This document shows positions 7,135 to 13,460 of a DNA stretch of 13,460 nucleotides, piece after piece. Location of the stretch: NCBI GenBank assembly GCA_016788945.1, contig JAEUSA010000149.1, forward strand, positions 1-13,460, given 5' to 3'. Position 1 is the first letter of the stretch. Every line of letters starts with the position of its first letter. The position numbers and the translations under genes are program-made. The notes under the pieces are model-generated. The model made no database searches. It was given only the letters and a program-made list of their open reading frames with translations, and was not told the origin of the DNA. This stretch comes from Leptospiraceae bacterium (GTDB taxonomy: Bacteria; Spirochaetota; Leptospiria; Turneriellales; Turneriellaceae).

Positions 7135-8076
7135 ATGGTTTTTCCCCTGTCCGATTTTTTCAGCGACGGCCTGCGCGCGAAGCTTGAAGACGCGCTCGCA
7201 AAACCGGCAGAACTATTGCAGACTCAGCAGCTGACCGGGTTTAACGAACGCATCGATAAAATAAATTTTCGTTGCGAACTGTTTTCGGTCATAGACGGAT
7301 GTATCACTATGACGGGGCATTACGCCGAACCGGAGCAGGCTGCCGAAGTCCGCAGGCTCGCCGAAGATTTGATACCATGGCGCAAAGGCCCTTTTGTCCT
7401 CGGCGATCTGCTGATCGACGGCGAATGGCGCTCTGACCACAAGTGGAACCGCCTGCTAACCGCATTACCCGACTTAACGGGTAAGACGATCGCTGATATC
7501 GGCTGCAACAACGGCTATTATCTCTACCGCATCGCGGCGCACCAGGCAGCGCGCGTGGTCGGTTTTGATCCGACGCTCAAGTACTGGCTACAATACCGAC
7601 TCATTGCCGCGCACGCACCTGCCCTACCGGTAGACTATGTGCCGCTCGGTTGGCAGGCGCTCAACGCATTCCGTGAAATGTTCGATGTCATTTTTCTGAT
7701 GGGTGTCAATTACCACGAAGCCGAACCGACGGGCGCGTTGCACGCCTGCATGCATGCGCTCAAACCCGGTGGCCTGCTCGTGTGCGAATCGGTTGTATTA
7801 CCCGGTGAAGCGCAGATCGAATTTTTTCCCCCGGGGCGATACGCGGGCATTGGCGGTGTATTCGGTATACCGACGGCTGCAGCACTCGCAGCACAACTTA
7901 TTTTGTGCGGATTTCACAATGTCACGATACAACACAACGTCGCGCTGACCTCGGCCGAGCAGCGTGCCACGGCATTTTCACCGCATAAAAGTTTTGCCGA
8001 TTACCTGACATCCGAAGGCACAACTATTGAGGGCTATCCGCCTCCCTACCGCGCGGCCCTGATGGCATATAAATGA
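7135..8076 (+). CDS. cmoB: tRNA U34 carboxymethyltransferase CmoB
   Basis: CmoB transfers a carboxymethyl group from carboxy-SAM to 5-hydroxyuridine at tRNA position 34, giving cmo5U, which broadens wobble decoding. The 313-residue protein has the family's conserved blocks: PWRKGPF (81-87), DGEWRSDHKWNR (95-106), the nucleotide-binding DIGCNNGYYLYR (121-132), GFDPT (143-147), FLMGVNYH (187-194), LKPGGLLVCES (209-219), PGRYAG and EGYPPPYRA (299-307). From memory of the E. coli enzyme, the carboxy-SAM contacts K91, W105, K110, G130, D152, M196 and Y200 have equivalents here at a constant offset of seven (K84, W98, K103, G123, D145, M189, Y193). AAGG lies eight bases before the ATG. It follows cmoA by three bases and ends in an ATGA overlap with pcm. 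The hydroxylation step needs other enzymes not in this window. Confidence 0.94.
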   Translation: MVFPLSDFFSDGLRAKLEDALAKPAELLQTQQLTGFNERIDKINFRCELFSVIDGCITMTGHYAEPEQAAEVRRLAEDLIPWRKGPFVLGDLLIDGEWRSDHKWNRLLTALPDLTGKTIADIGCNNGYYLYRIAAHQAARVVGFDPTLKYWLQYRLIAAHAPALPVDYVPLGWQALNAFREMFDVIFLMGVNYHEAEPTGALHACMHALKPGGLLVCESVVLPGEAQIEFFPPGRYAGIGGVFGIPTAAALAAQLILCGFHNVTIQHNVALTSAEQRATAFSPHKSFADYLTSEGTTIEGYPPPYRAALMAYK

Positions 8077-8774
8077 CACGCGTCGGTTTTCTGCTTTGCC
8101 TGCTGCTTACGCCGCACTGCGCTGAGCGGCGCATGACCACAGGCGAAACAGATTACACTGAACGCAGGGCGGCGATGGTGCGCGAACAAATTGTGGCCGA
8201 AGGCGTTCGGGATGCCGCAGTCATCGCCGCGATGCAGAAAGTGCCACGCCACGAATTTGTACCCGATGGCAAAAGGGCCGATGCGTACCGTGACGGCCCT
8301 CTTGCCATCGGCCACGGGCAAACGATTTCGCAGCCCTACATCGTCGCCTATATGAGCGAGGCACTCGAAGTGAAGAAGGGCATGAAAGTGCTCGAGATCG
8401 GCACGGGTTCGGCCTACCAGTCGGCGGTGCTCGCAGAATTAGGTGCAGAAATCTATACCATCGAAATTGTCCCTGAACTTTGTAAATCCGCCGCTGTCGT
8501 ACTGAAAAAACTCGGCTATCAGAAAGTGCATACGCGTTGCGGCAATGGCTATCTCGGCTGGCCCGAGGCAGCACCTTTCGACCGCGTGATTCTCACCGCG
8601 GCGCCGCCGACGATGCCGCAAGCCCTGCTCGCCCAGCTCAAAGACGGCGGAGTACTCGTCGCCCCCGTGGGCGGCGATGTGCAGCAGCTTCTGCGTATCA
8701 GACGGCGCGGTAACAATTATCCTGAGGAAAAATTATTACCGGTCAGGTTTGTGCCGATGGTGAATGAACGTTAG
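8073..8774 (+). CDS. pcm: Protein-L-isoaspartate O-methyltransferase, probably exported
   Basis: This enzyme methylates abnormal L-isoaspartyl residues with SAM to begin their repair. In the 233-residue product the family blocks are KVPRHEFVPD (56-65), IGHGQTISQPYIVAYM (79-94, including the TISQP signature), LEIGTGSAYQSAVLAEL (107-123), GNGYLGWPEAAPFD (157-170), ILTAAPP (173-179) and LVAPVG (195-200). The usual GDG is GNG here. Unlike cytosolic E. coli Pcm, the protein begins MTRVGFLLCLLLTPHC, a short hydrophobic signal with a cysteine at 16 that could be a loose lipobox or a type I cleavage region. The ATG at 8073 overlaps the cmoB stop as ATGA, which supports using this start. An internal ATG at 8133 would give a cytosolic form but lacks a good ribosome binding site. 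It appears to be the last gene of the unit. Confidence 0.9.
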   Translation: MTRVGFLLCLLLTPHCAERRMTTGETDYTERRAAMVREQIVAEGVRDAAVIAAMQKVPRHEFVPDGKRADAYRDGPLAIGHGQTISQPYIVAYMSEALEVKKGMKVLEIGTGSAYQSAVLAELGAEIYTIEIVPELCKSAAVVLKKLGYQKVHTRCGNGYLGWPEAAPFDRVILTAAPPTMPQALLAQLKDGGVLVAPVGGDVQQLLRIRRRGNNYPEEKLLPVRFVPMVNER

Positions 8775-8779
8775 TCAAA

Positions 8780-8876
8780 CAGACTCGGCACTCGAACACT
8801 TGAATTTGGTTTAATAGTCCGAAACAAATCCGCAATCGCGTTCCGGGAATCCATCGTTTTTGAAAGACCGAGTCTG
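8780..8876. repeat. 9-bp inverted repeat flanking a 79-nt intergenic stretch
   Basis: CAGACTCGG (8780-8788) and its exact complement CCGAGTCTG (8868-8876) face each other across 79 nt, just after pcm. Outside the arms, AAAC (8777-8780) and GTTT (8879-8882) could extend pairing past a small bulge. The interior holds a smaller dyad, TTCCGGGAA (8841-8849). It could be a long-range stem closing a folded 3' UTR of the cmoAB-pcm transcript, a small RNA, or the ends of a tiny inserted element. There is no U-tract, so it is not a standard terminator. Confidence 0.35.
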
Positions 8877-9022
8877 CCGTTTCACCTAACCGCTCTTGGG
8901 CAAGAATAGCAAACGAAAATTTTTTTTGACTTTTCCAGCGGCTCATATTGTCTAAAAAGGTGGACGGGATGACTAACCTGGCTTACGATTTTCAAATGCC
9001 TGTCGTTCTTAAGGAGGCAAGC

Positions 9023-9754
9023 TTGCAAGGCCGATCAATATTGCTTATGGTAATTTTTGCCATTTTGCCCGTAGGGTGTACCAGTTGGGGAAATTTCTGG
9101 CAAACCGAGAGAGAAACCCTAAGCATTAATGGTGTGCCCGCCACACCGACGGGGCTTACATTTTCTGCAAAAACCACTACCTCAATCTCACTGACGTGGA
9201 CGACTGTCGCGGGAGCTTCAGGCTACAAGGTTTATCGCGCTCTCACTTCTGGTGGCGCGTTGACCCTCTTGGCTTCACCCGCAGGTACGAGTCACACCGA
9301 CACAGGTCTTACGGCAAACACTCAGTACTACTACAAGGTTACGGCCACGAATGCGTTCGGCGAAAGCCCATTGAGTCCGGAAGTCGCAATCGCCACATTC
9401 TCAATTCCGAACTTCGTCAGTATTGCACCCTTTGACGGCCAAACCAGCGTCAGCGTTTCAGCAAATACCATAGTCATCACATTTTCCGAAGCTATGAATC
9501 CGGGCACTATAGATGCGACTTCAGGTGGCCCCTGTGCCGCACAAACGGTGCTCGTATCTGCAGACAACTTTGTGAATTGTTATGGCTTAAGCAGTTCATT
9601 TTCCGGGGGCAATACCGTTCTGACACTTAGCTTAGTAGGCAATTGGCCGGGATCTACCACAATCAAAGTGCGCATTAAAACATCTGTTCAAAGTACGAAC
9701 GGAGTTCCATTAGCGGCGCAATATGAGTCCACAACAGGATTCACCACCCTCTAA
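9023..9754 (+). CDS. Lipoprotein with FN3 and bacterial Ig-like (Big_5) domains
   Basis: This appears to be a surface or periplasmic lipoprotein of 243 residues. The signal peptide MQGRSILLMVIFAILPVGC ends at Cys19, the expected lipidation site. A fibronectin type III domain follows at about 39-125 (TPTGLTFSAKTTTSISLTW, then GYKVYRA and the TGLTANTQYYYKVTATNAFG region). An Ig-like Big_5 fold follows at about 129-243 (VSIAPFDGQTSVSVSANTI, ITFSEAMNPGTI). Such proteins usually bind or display; no catalytic motif is present. I place the start at TTG 9023 because AAGGAGG (9011-9017) lies five bases upstream and the product then has a textbook signal peptide. An in-frame ATG at 8969 with AAGGTGG upstream would add 18 residues containing Asp and Glu before the hydrophobic core, which is less likely. 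TTG 8948 is less likely still. A weak TTGAC -35 is visible near 8926. Confidence 0.82.
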   Translation: MQGRSILLMVIFAILPVGCTSWGNFWQTERETLSINGVPATPTGLTFSAKTTTSISLTWTTVAGASGYKVYRALTSGGALTLLASPAGTSHTDTGLTANTQYYYKVTATNAFGESPLSPEVAIATFSIPNFVSIAPFDGQTSVSVSANTIVITFSEAMNPGTIDATSGGPCAAQTVLVSADNFVNCYGLSSSFSGGNTVLTLSLVGNWPGSTTIKVRIKTSVQSTNGVPLAAQYESTTGFTTL

Positions 9755-9791
9755 GTCGATCGACGAGCTTTTTTTCCGGGTTTGCCGACAA

Positions 9792-10544
9792 TTAATCCCA
9801 TACAAACAGCCACTTCACGCCGACGTAGAGCCCGTAAAACACCCACCCGAGTGGCCCCGGTTTGGTTTCTTTCGTAAAAGCCGAATACGGCTCTTGAAAG
9901 CTGACGTTGATCGTAGAAAAACTGATCTGGCTGTCATAATAACGAATCTGTCCTTTGAGCTGCTCGACGCGTTCAGTGATACGCGACAGTTCGCGTTCGA
10001 CCTCGACCGCTTCTTTTACATTCGCCGCGCGCTTGAGCAGATCTTGATAGCGCGCGAGCATCTTGAGCTGCACATCGAGGCGAATCTTCAGGTCGGTGTA
10101 ATGCATCGTGACATCTTGCGCCGTCACGTTTTCATATTTCACCTTCGCGAGCGTCTTGATATAGTCATTCAGCGTATTAAATTCTTTGGCCGGTACGCGC
10201 ACGATAAGCGAGTTCGAAGCCCGCTGTGAAAGATAACCGCCGAACCCCTTCGCCTTATCGACAATTTGCCCCGAGACCTGCTTAATATCCGCTTCTTTGA
10301 CTTCGAGCGACAATTGGGATGTATAGATGAGCAACGGACTCTGCGGCGCTTGCGGCCGGCTGTCTTCGACTTCACCGGCACTCACCGATGCAGGGCTGCT
10401 CACTCCCCCCGAAGTACTTTCCGAGGCACTCTGCCGCATCGCGGGTGCAGGCATAGTGTCGCGATAGGCAGCCTTGCCGCTTGAGCAGTGGGATGTAAAA
10501 ACGGCAAGAACCGCAACACCCAACCATTGAACCAGTTTATTCAT
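9792..10544 (-). CDS. DUF4349-family lipoprotein
   Basis: This 250-residue lipoprotein begins MNKLVQWLGVAVLAVFTSHC, with Cys20 as the likely lipid attachment site. A Ser/Pro/Ala-rich linker follows (about 21-70). The DUF4349 core starts at LLIYTSQLSLEVKEADI (71-87) and includes the family's GGYLSQR (102-108), LIVRVPAKEFNTL (113-125) and a long charged helix (about 150-205) that is probably coiled coil, then STINVSFQEP (210-219). The C-terminus GPLGWVFYGLYVGVKWLFVW is hydrophobic and probably a second membrane contact, as is usual for the family. The molecular function of DUF4349 is not established. The ATG has AAGGTGGA six bases upstream. The gene converges on the FN3 lipoprotein (37-nt gap) and is divergent from rpsB. 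Confidence 0.87.
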   Translation of the reverse strand: MNKLVQWLGVAVLAVFTSHCSSGKAAYRDTMPAPAMRQSASESTSGGVSSPASVSAGEVEDSRPQAPQSPLLIYTSQLSLEVKEADIKQVSGQIVDKAKGFGGYLSQRASNSLIVRVPAKEFNTLNDYIKTLAKVKYENVTAQDVTMHYTDLKIRLDVQLKMLARYQDLLKRAANVKEAVEVERELSRITERVEQLKGQIRYYDSQISFSTINVSFQEPYSAFTKETKPGPLGWVFYGLYVGVKWLFVWD

Positions 10545-10774
10545 AGATCCACCTTATTGATATTGTTTTGACGCACGAGCAGCCTGCAAGTTCAAAAATA
10601 CGTGACGGTGTGTTTCGCAGAGCAAATTTGGCCCAAGTCGCGAAAGCGACTCACCGGAAAAACTCCCGAGCCGCCGGGGCGGGGCAACCCAGGGATATAA
10701 ATGGAATTTCGCCCGAACTTAGCAGAAAGCGCTGCGCGCTTTCTGCTAAGTTCGGGCCCAACACAGGAGCGACC
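10545..10774 (+). promoter_or_regulatory. rpsB upstream region and structured leader
   Basis: This 230-nt region separates the divergent DUF4349 and rpsB genes and should hold both promoters. TTGACG (10568-10573) is the best plus-strand -35, but the sequence 17 nt further on (TTCAAA) is a poor -10. The transcribed part looks folded. Stem AGTCGC-GAAA-GCGACT (10636-10651) has a perfect GNRA tetraloop and is enclosed by CGGTG/CACCG (10606-10610, 10652-10656). A GC-rich dyad CCGCCGGGGCGG follows near 10671-10682. The large hairpin at 10711-10757 comes last. The layout suggests autogenous or other leader control of the ribosomal operon. It does not match a riboswitch class I can recall with confidence. 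Confidence 0.45.
10711..10757 (+). repeat. Perfect 22-bp-arm hairpin directly before the rpsB ribosome binding site
   Basis: Arms 10711-10732 and 10736-10757 are exact reverse complements, separated by three bases (TGC). The left arm begins GCCCGAACTTAGCAG and the right arm ends CTGCTAAGTTCGGGC. Only seven bases separate it from the AGGAG (10765-10769) of rpsB. There is no U-tract after it, so it is not a standard intrinsic terminator. Perfect symmetry of this length suggests either a palindromic repeat element or a strong regulatory or RNase III-cleavable structure. Confidence 0.85.
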
Positions 10775-11587
10775 ATGGCAACCATTTCAATGAAAAGCCT
10801 GCTTGAAGCAGGCGTACACTTCGGACACCAGACACGCCGCTGGAACCCGAAGATGAAGAAGTACATCTTCACAGCGCGTAACGGCATTCACATTCTCAAC
10901 CTGCAAAAGACGATCGTACTCGCCAAAGATGCGTACGAAGCAATGCGCGACCTCGCCTCGAAGGGCGGCAAGGTTCTGTTTGTCGGCACCAAAAAACAGG
11001 CCCAGGCTGACATCGAAAAAGCGGCAAAACGCTGCGGTATGTTCTACATCAACAACCGCTGGCTCGGTGGCCTGCTCACCAACTTCCGTACGGTACGCCA
11101 GTCGATTCAGCGTCTGCGCAAACTCGAAGAAGCTTTTGAGACCAACACGGTTCACGAAATCGTCAAAACCAAAAAAGAAATTCTGCAGCTCGACCGCGAG
11201 ATTGCGCGCTTGCGCAAAGACCTCGCCGGCATTCGTGACATGAACGATCTGCCCGATGCATTATTCATCGTTGACCCCGAGCGCGAAGGCATTGCGGTCA
11301 AAGAAGCCAATACCTTGGGTATTCCTATTTTTGCGATGGTTGACACGAACTGCAATCCCGACCTTATCCAACACCCGATTCCCGCGAACGACGACGCGAT
11401 TCGCGCCGTGGCCCTGTTTCTCGAAATCATGGCCAATGCAATCGAAGAAGGCAAAGAAGGCGGCGAGTTCCAGCAGGTTGAAATCGAAGAAGGTGAAAGC
11501 ATGGATGAACACCAGCTCAAGTCTTCTATGGAAAAACTCGACGACCTCGAAGAAATTGAATCGAAATACGAAGAGGCACGCGAGTAA
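10775..11587 (+). CDS. rpsB: 30S ribosomal protein S2
   Basis: Ribosomal protein S2 sits on the head/body junction of the small subunit. The 270-residue product begins [20 protein letters not shown] and has the family signature [12 protein letters not shown] (about 89-100). It also has the [21 protein letters not shown] segment and [15 protein letters not shown], then [14 protein letters not shown] (the family's DTN(C/S)(D/N)P block). The C-terminus is extended and very acidic ([13 protein letters not shown] onwards). ATG 10775 is chosen because AGGAG lies five bases upstream and the protein starts in register with the family. The same frame is open further 5' but reads through the leader hairpin and has no S2 homology. 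It is the first gene of rpsB-tsf-pyrH-frr. Confidence 0.97.
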   Translation: MATISMKSLLEAGVHFGHQTRRWNPKMKKYIFTARNGIHILNLQKTIVLAKDAYEAMRDLASKGGKVLFVGTKKQAQADIEKAAKRCGMFYINNRWLGGLLTNFRTVRQSIQRLRKLEEAFETNTVHEIVKTKKEILQLDREIARLRKDLAGIRDMNDLPDALFIVDPEREGIAVKEANTLGIPIFAMVDTNCNPDLIQHPIPANDDAIRAVALFLEIMANAIEEGKEGGEFQQVEIEEGESMDEHQLKSSMEKLDDLEEIESKYEEARE

Positions 11588-11608
11588 AATCGCGGCCTGA
11601 GGCAACCA

Positions 11609-12199
11609 ATGGCAATAGATCAGGAAAAAATAAAGAATCTGCGCGAGATGACCTCGGCGGGCATTCTCGACTGCAAGAAGGTTCTCGAAGAGACCAATGG
11701 CGATCTCGAAAAGGCCGCGTCGTTGCTGCGTGAACGCGGTATCGTCAAAGCGGTTAAAAAAATGGATCGCGAAGCCGCTGAAGGTGCGATTGTATCTTAT
11801 GTGCACCATAACGGTAAGATCGGTGTACTCGTGCAGCTCAACTGCGAGACAGATTTTGTCGCGCGCAATGAAAAATTCATCGAACTCGGCAAAAACATCG
11901 CCATGCACATCGCTGCGGCAAATCCGCAATTTGTGAAAGCAGACGAAGTTTCACCCGAGGTCATCGAAAAAGAAAAAGAAGTACAGAGAGCGGCGCTGAT
12001 TGAAGAAGGCAAGCCTGCCGACAAGGTAGACAAAATTCTCGAAGGTAAGATCAAGAAGTTCACCGCCGACATTTGTCTTCTCGACCAGCCGTTCGTCAAA
12101 GAACCCGACAAGACTGTCGGTGACATCATCAAAGCTTCGATCGCAACGCTCGGCGAAAATATCGCCGTCGGCCGTTTCGTCCGCTACGCGATGAAATAA
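11609..12199 (+). CDS. tsf: Elongation factor Ts
   Basis: EF-Ts is the guanine-nucleotide exchange factor that recycles EF-Tu from its GDP form. The 196-residue protein starts with a UBA-like domain (about 1-50) carrying the first signature [16 protein letters not shown] (11-26). The EF-Tu-contacting second signature follows, with ETDFVARN at 80-87, including the Asp-Phe pair that disrupts the EF-Tu Mg site. It is much shorter than E. coli EF-Ts (283 residues) and has one core subdomain, as in the short EF-Ts of Thermus and various other phyla. GAGG stands six bases before the ATG. It lies 21 nt after rpsB and one base before pyrH, consistent with one transcript. Confidence 0.96.
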   Translation: MAIDQEKIKNLREMTSAGILDCKKVLEETNGDLEKAASLLRERGIVKAVKKMDREAAEGAIVSYVHHNGKIGVLVQLNCETDFVARNEKFIELGKNIAMHIAAANPQFVKADEVSPEVIEKEKEVQRAALIEEGKPADKVDKILEGKIKKFTADICLLDQPFVKEPDKTVGDIIKASIATLGENIAVGRFVRYAMK

Positions 12200-12200
12200 T

Positions 12201-12977
12201 ATGGCAGGCGCAGCAGGAAATCCCGCCCGCGGCAGTACCGAGGGCAGGGCTTTTCGCCGCGTCGTCCTGAAACTTTCCGGCGAAGTTCTCGCCGGTGAAG
12301 ACAAGCAAGGCATCAACGTCAAAATCATTCGCGGGCTCGCTGAAGAGATACGCGATATTCACCGTGAGGGCGTCGAGATGGCCATCGTCATCGGCGGCGG
12401 CAATATTTTCCGCGGTGTCAAGGCAGCGTCTGACGGTATGGACCGCGCAATCGGCGATTACATGGGCATGATGGCCACGGTCATCAACGGCCTCGCGCTT
12501 CAGGATTTTCTCGAAAAAGAAGGTCTCACCACACGGCTGCAGACGGCAATTGAGATAAAATCAGTGGCCGAACCGTTCATCCGCCGCAAGGCGATTCGCC
12601 ATCTGGAGAAGAAGCGTATTGTCATTCTTTCCGGTGGTACAGGCAACCCCTATTTCACAACCGACACCACTGCAGCACTCAGGGCAGTTGAGATCAATGC
12701 GGATGTCATATTTAAGGCGACCAAAGTCGACGGTGTGTATGATTCAGACCCGGTGAAGAATCCACAGGCAAAACGTTACCGCAGCTTGAGTTTTCAGGAT
12801 GCTTTGCAGAAACAACTGAAGGTGATGGATTCGACGGCGTTCTCCCTTTGTCTCGACAATAAGATGCCGATTCAGGTATTTGACATGGGTAAAGAGGGCA
12901 ACCTCAAAAAAGCGGTTCGCGGAGAAGCCATCGGCACTCTCATTACCGCAGCAGGAGAAAGCGTTTTTTATGAGTGA
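12201..12977 (+). CDS. pyrH: Uridylate kinase (UMP kinase)
   Basis: PyrH phosphorylates UMP to UDP in pyrimidine nucleotide synthesis; it is a hexameric cytosolic enzyme of the amino-acid-kinase fold. The 258-residue protein has the phosphate-binding KLSGE (24-28), the GGGNIFRG loop (65-72), [16 protein letters not shown] (86-101), [16 protein letters not shown] (146-161) and [10 protein letters not shown] (175-184), all typical of bacterial PyrH. The N-terminus has an extra Gly/Ala/Arg-rich stretch (about 1-17) before the core. The ATG is one base after the tsf stop and lacks a visible Shine-Dalgarno, so translation may depend on coupling to tsf. Its last eight bases overlap frr. Confidence 0.96.
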   Translation: MAGAAGNPARGSTEGRAFRRVVLKLSGEVLAGEDKQGINVKIIRGLAEEIRDIHREGVEMAIVIGGGNIFRGVKAASDGMDRAIGDYMGMMATVINGLALQDFLEKEGLTTRLQTAIEIKSVAEPFIRRKAIRHLEKKRIVILSGGTGNPYFTTDTTAALRAVEINADVIFKATKVDGVYDSDPVKNPQAKRYRSLSFQDALQKQLKVMDSTAFSLCLDNKMPIQVFDMGKEGNLKKAVRGEAIGTLITAAGESVFYE

Positions 12978-13460
12978 TCAGGCGAATAAAATCATCGGCG
13001 ATGCGCGCGCGCGCATGCAAAAAAGTCTCGAAGACCTCGCGCACCATATGGCACAGATACGCTCGGGCAGGGCGACGCCTTCTCTGGTCGAAGATATCCG
13101 CGTCGAAGTTTATGGACAGGTAATGCCTCTCAATCAGGTGGCTTCGATCAACGCTCCCGAGCCGCGCTTGATCACAATCGATGTGTGGGATAAATCACAG
13201 ACGCAAGCCGTCGAAAAAGCCATTCAGAAATCCGGGAAAAATCTGAACCCTTCAAACGACGGTACTCTCATTCGTATCAGCCTCGCAGAGATGACCGGCG
13301 AAACGCGCAAAGAAATGGTAAAACTCGCCAAAGGTAAGTGCGAAGACCACAAGGTGGCGATCCGCAATATCCGCCGCGACGCCAATGATGCATTAAAAAA
13401 ACTGAAAGGCCCGGGACATTCAGAAGACGAGATTAAGGCCTTCTCAGACCAAATACAAAA
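12970..13460 (+). CDS. frr: Ribosome recycling factor, cut off by the window end
   Basis: RRF splits the post-termination ribosome together with EF-G. The frame is open from ATG 12970 to the window edge, giving 163 complete codons of an expected total near 185, so only the C-terminal end is missing. Family features are [20 protein letters not shown] (N-terminal helix and first strand), [63 protein letters not shown] and [10 protein letters not shown]. The usual PPLTEERR block reads LAEMTGETR here. The start overlaps the pyrH end by eight bases. AGGAG at 12953-12957 is 12 bases upstream, longer than usual, so coupling with pyrH is plausible. Confidence 0.95.
   Translation, partial: MSDQANKIIGDARARMQKSLEDLAHHMAQIRSGRATPSLVEDIRVEVYGQVMPLNQVASINAPEPRLITIDVWDKSQTQAVEKAIQKSGKNLNPSNDGTLIRISLAEMTGETRKEMVKLAKGKCEDHKVAIRNIRRDANDALKKLKGPGHSEDEIKAFSDQIQ

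Noticed and set aside
9755..9791. Intrinsic terminator between the convergent lipoprotein genes
   Set aside because: There is a T-run at 9772-9778, but the preceding dyad GTCGATCGAC makes only a 4-bp stem with a 2-nt loop, too weak to call.
9723..10229. 168-codon plus-strand frame antisense to the DUF4349 gene
   Set aside because: It overlaps the end of the FN3 lipoprotein gene and a well-supported lipoprotein on the other strand; no recognisable protein features.
10660..10710. Known riboswitch (c-di-AMP or SAM type) before rpsB
   Set aside because: Only short GC-rich strings such as GGCAACCC look familiar; the defining conserved core elements were not found.
10568..10774. N-terminal extension of the rpsB frame
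   Set aside because: It translates the leader including the large hairpin and has no S2 similarity; ATG 10775 has AGGAG at proper spacing.

Overview
The window holds twelve protein-coding genes, the last cut by the window end. Base composition is moderately GC-rich. The best guess for the source is a spirochaete of the Leptospirales (Turneriella/Leptospira-like). The pointers are a rpsB-tsf-pyrH-frr run with a short single-unit EF-Ts, two lipoproteins with loose spirochaete-style lipoboxes, a membrane HAMP/PP2C (RsbU-like) phosphatase, and FN3 plus Ig-like lipoprotein architecture. This is inference from gene content, not a marker match.

Layout. (1) 1-4649, minus strand: a cytoplasmic ankyrin-repeat protein (139-1170), then a two-gene unit htpG-rsmB. 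rsmB overlaps the htpG stop codon and appears to start at a non-canonical ATA codon with a good Shine-Dalgarno. (2) 4698-4728: a perfect 13-bp-arm inverted repeat between the divergent htpG and PP2C genes. (3) 4715-8774, plus strand: a tightly packed run of a HAMP/PP2C phosphatase, cmoA, cmoB and a pcm homologue with an N-terminal export signal. Junctions are a 1-nt overlap, a 3-nt gap and a 4-nt ATGA overlap. CmoA makes carboxy-SAM and CmoB uses it to complete cmo5U34 in tRNA, so the pair is a complete two-step pathway. (4) 8775-10544: two lipoprotein genes in convergent orientation, one FN3/Ig-like and one DUF4349. (5) 10545-10774: a long structured leader ending in a near-perfect 47-nt hairpin with 22-bp arms just before the rpsB ribosome binding site. 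(6) 10775-end: rpsB-tsf-pyrH-frr, the widely conserved translation/UMP-kinase cluster.

Most of the window is core housekeeping sequence, and I did not find an obviously new defence or mobile system. The items most worth a second look are three unrelated long palindromes (rpsB leader, htpG/PP2C intergenic, and one inside the cmoA reading frame that adds about 10 residues), the ATA start of rsmB, and cmoAB sitting in an operon with a signalling phosphatase and an exported isoaspartyl methyltransferase in a probable spirochaete. No tRNA, rRNA, CRISPR array or insertion sequence was seen.
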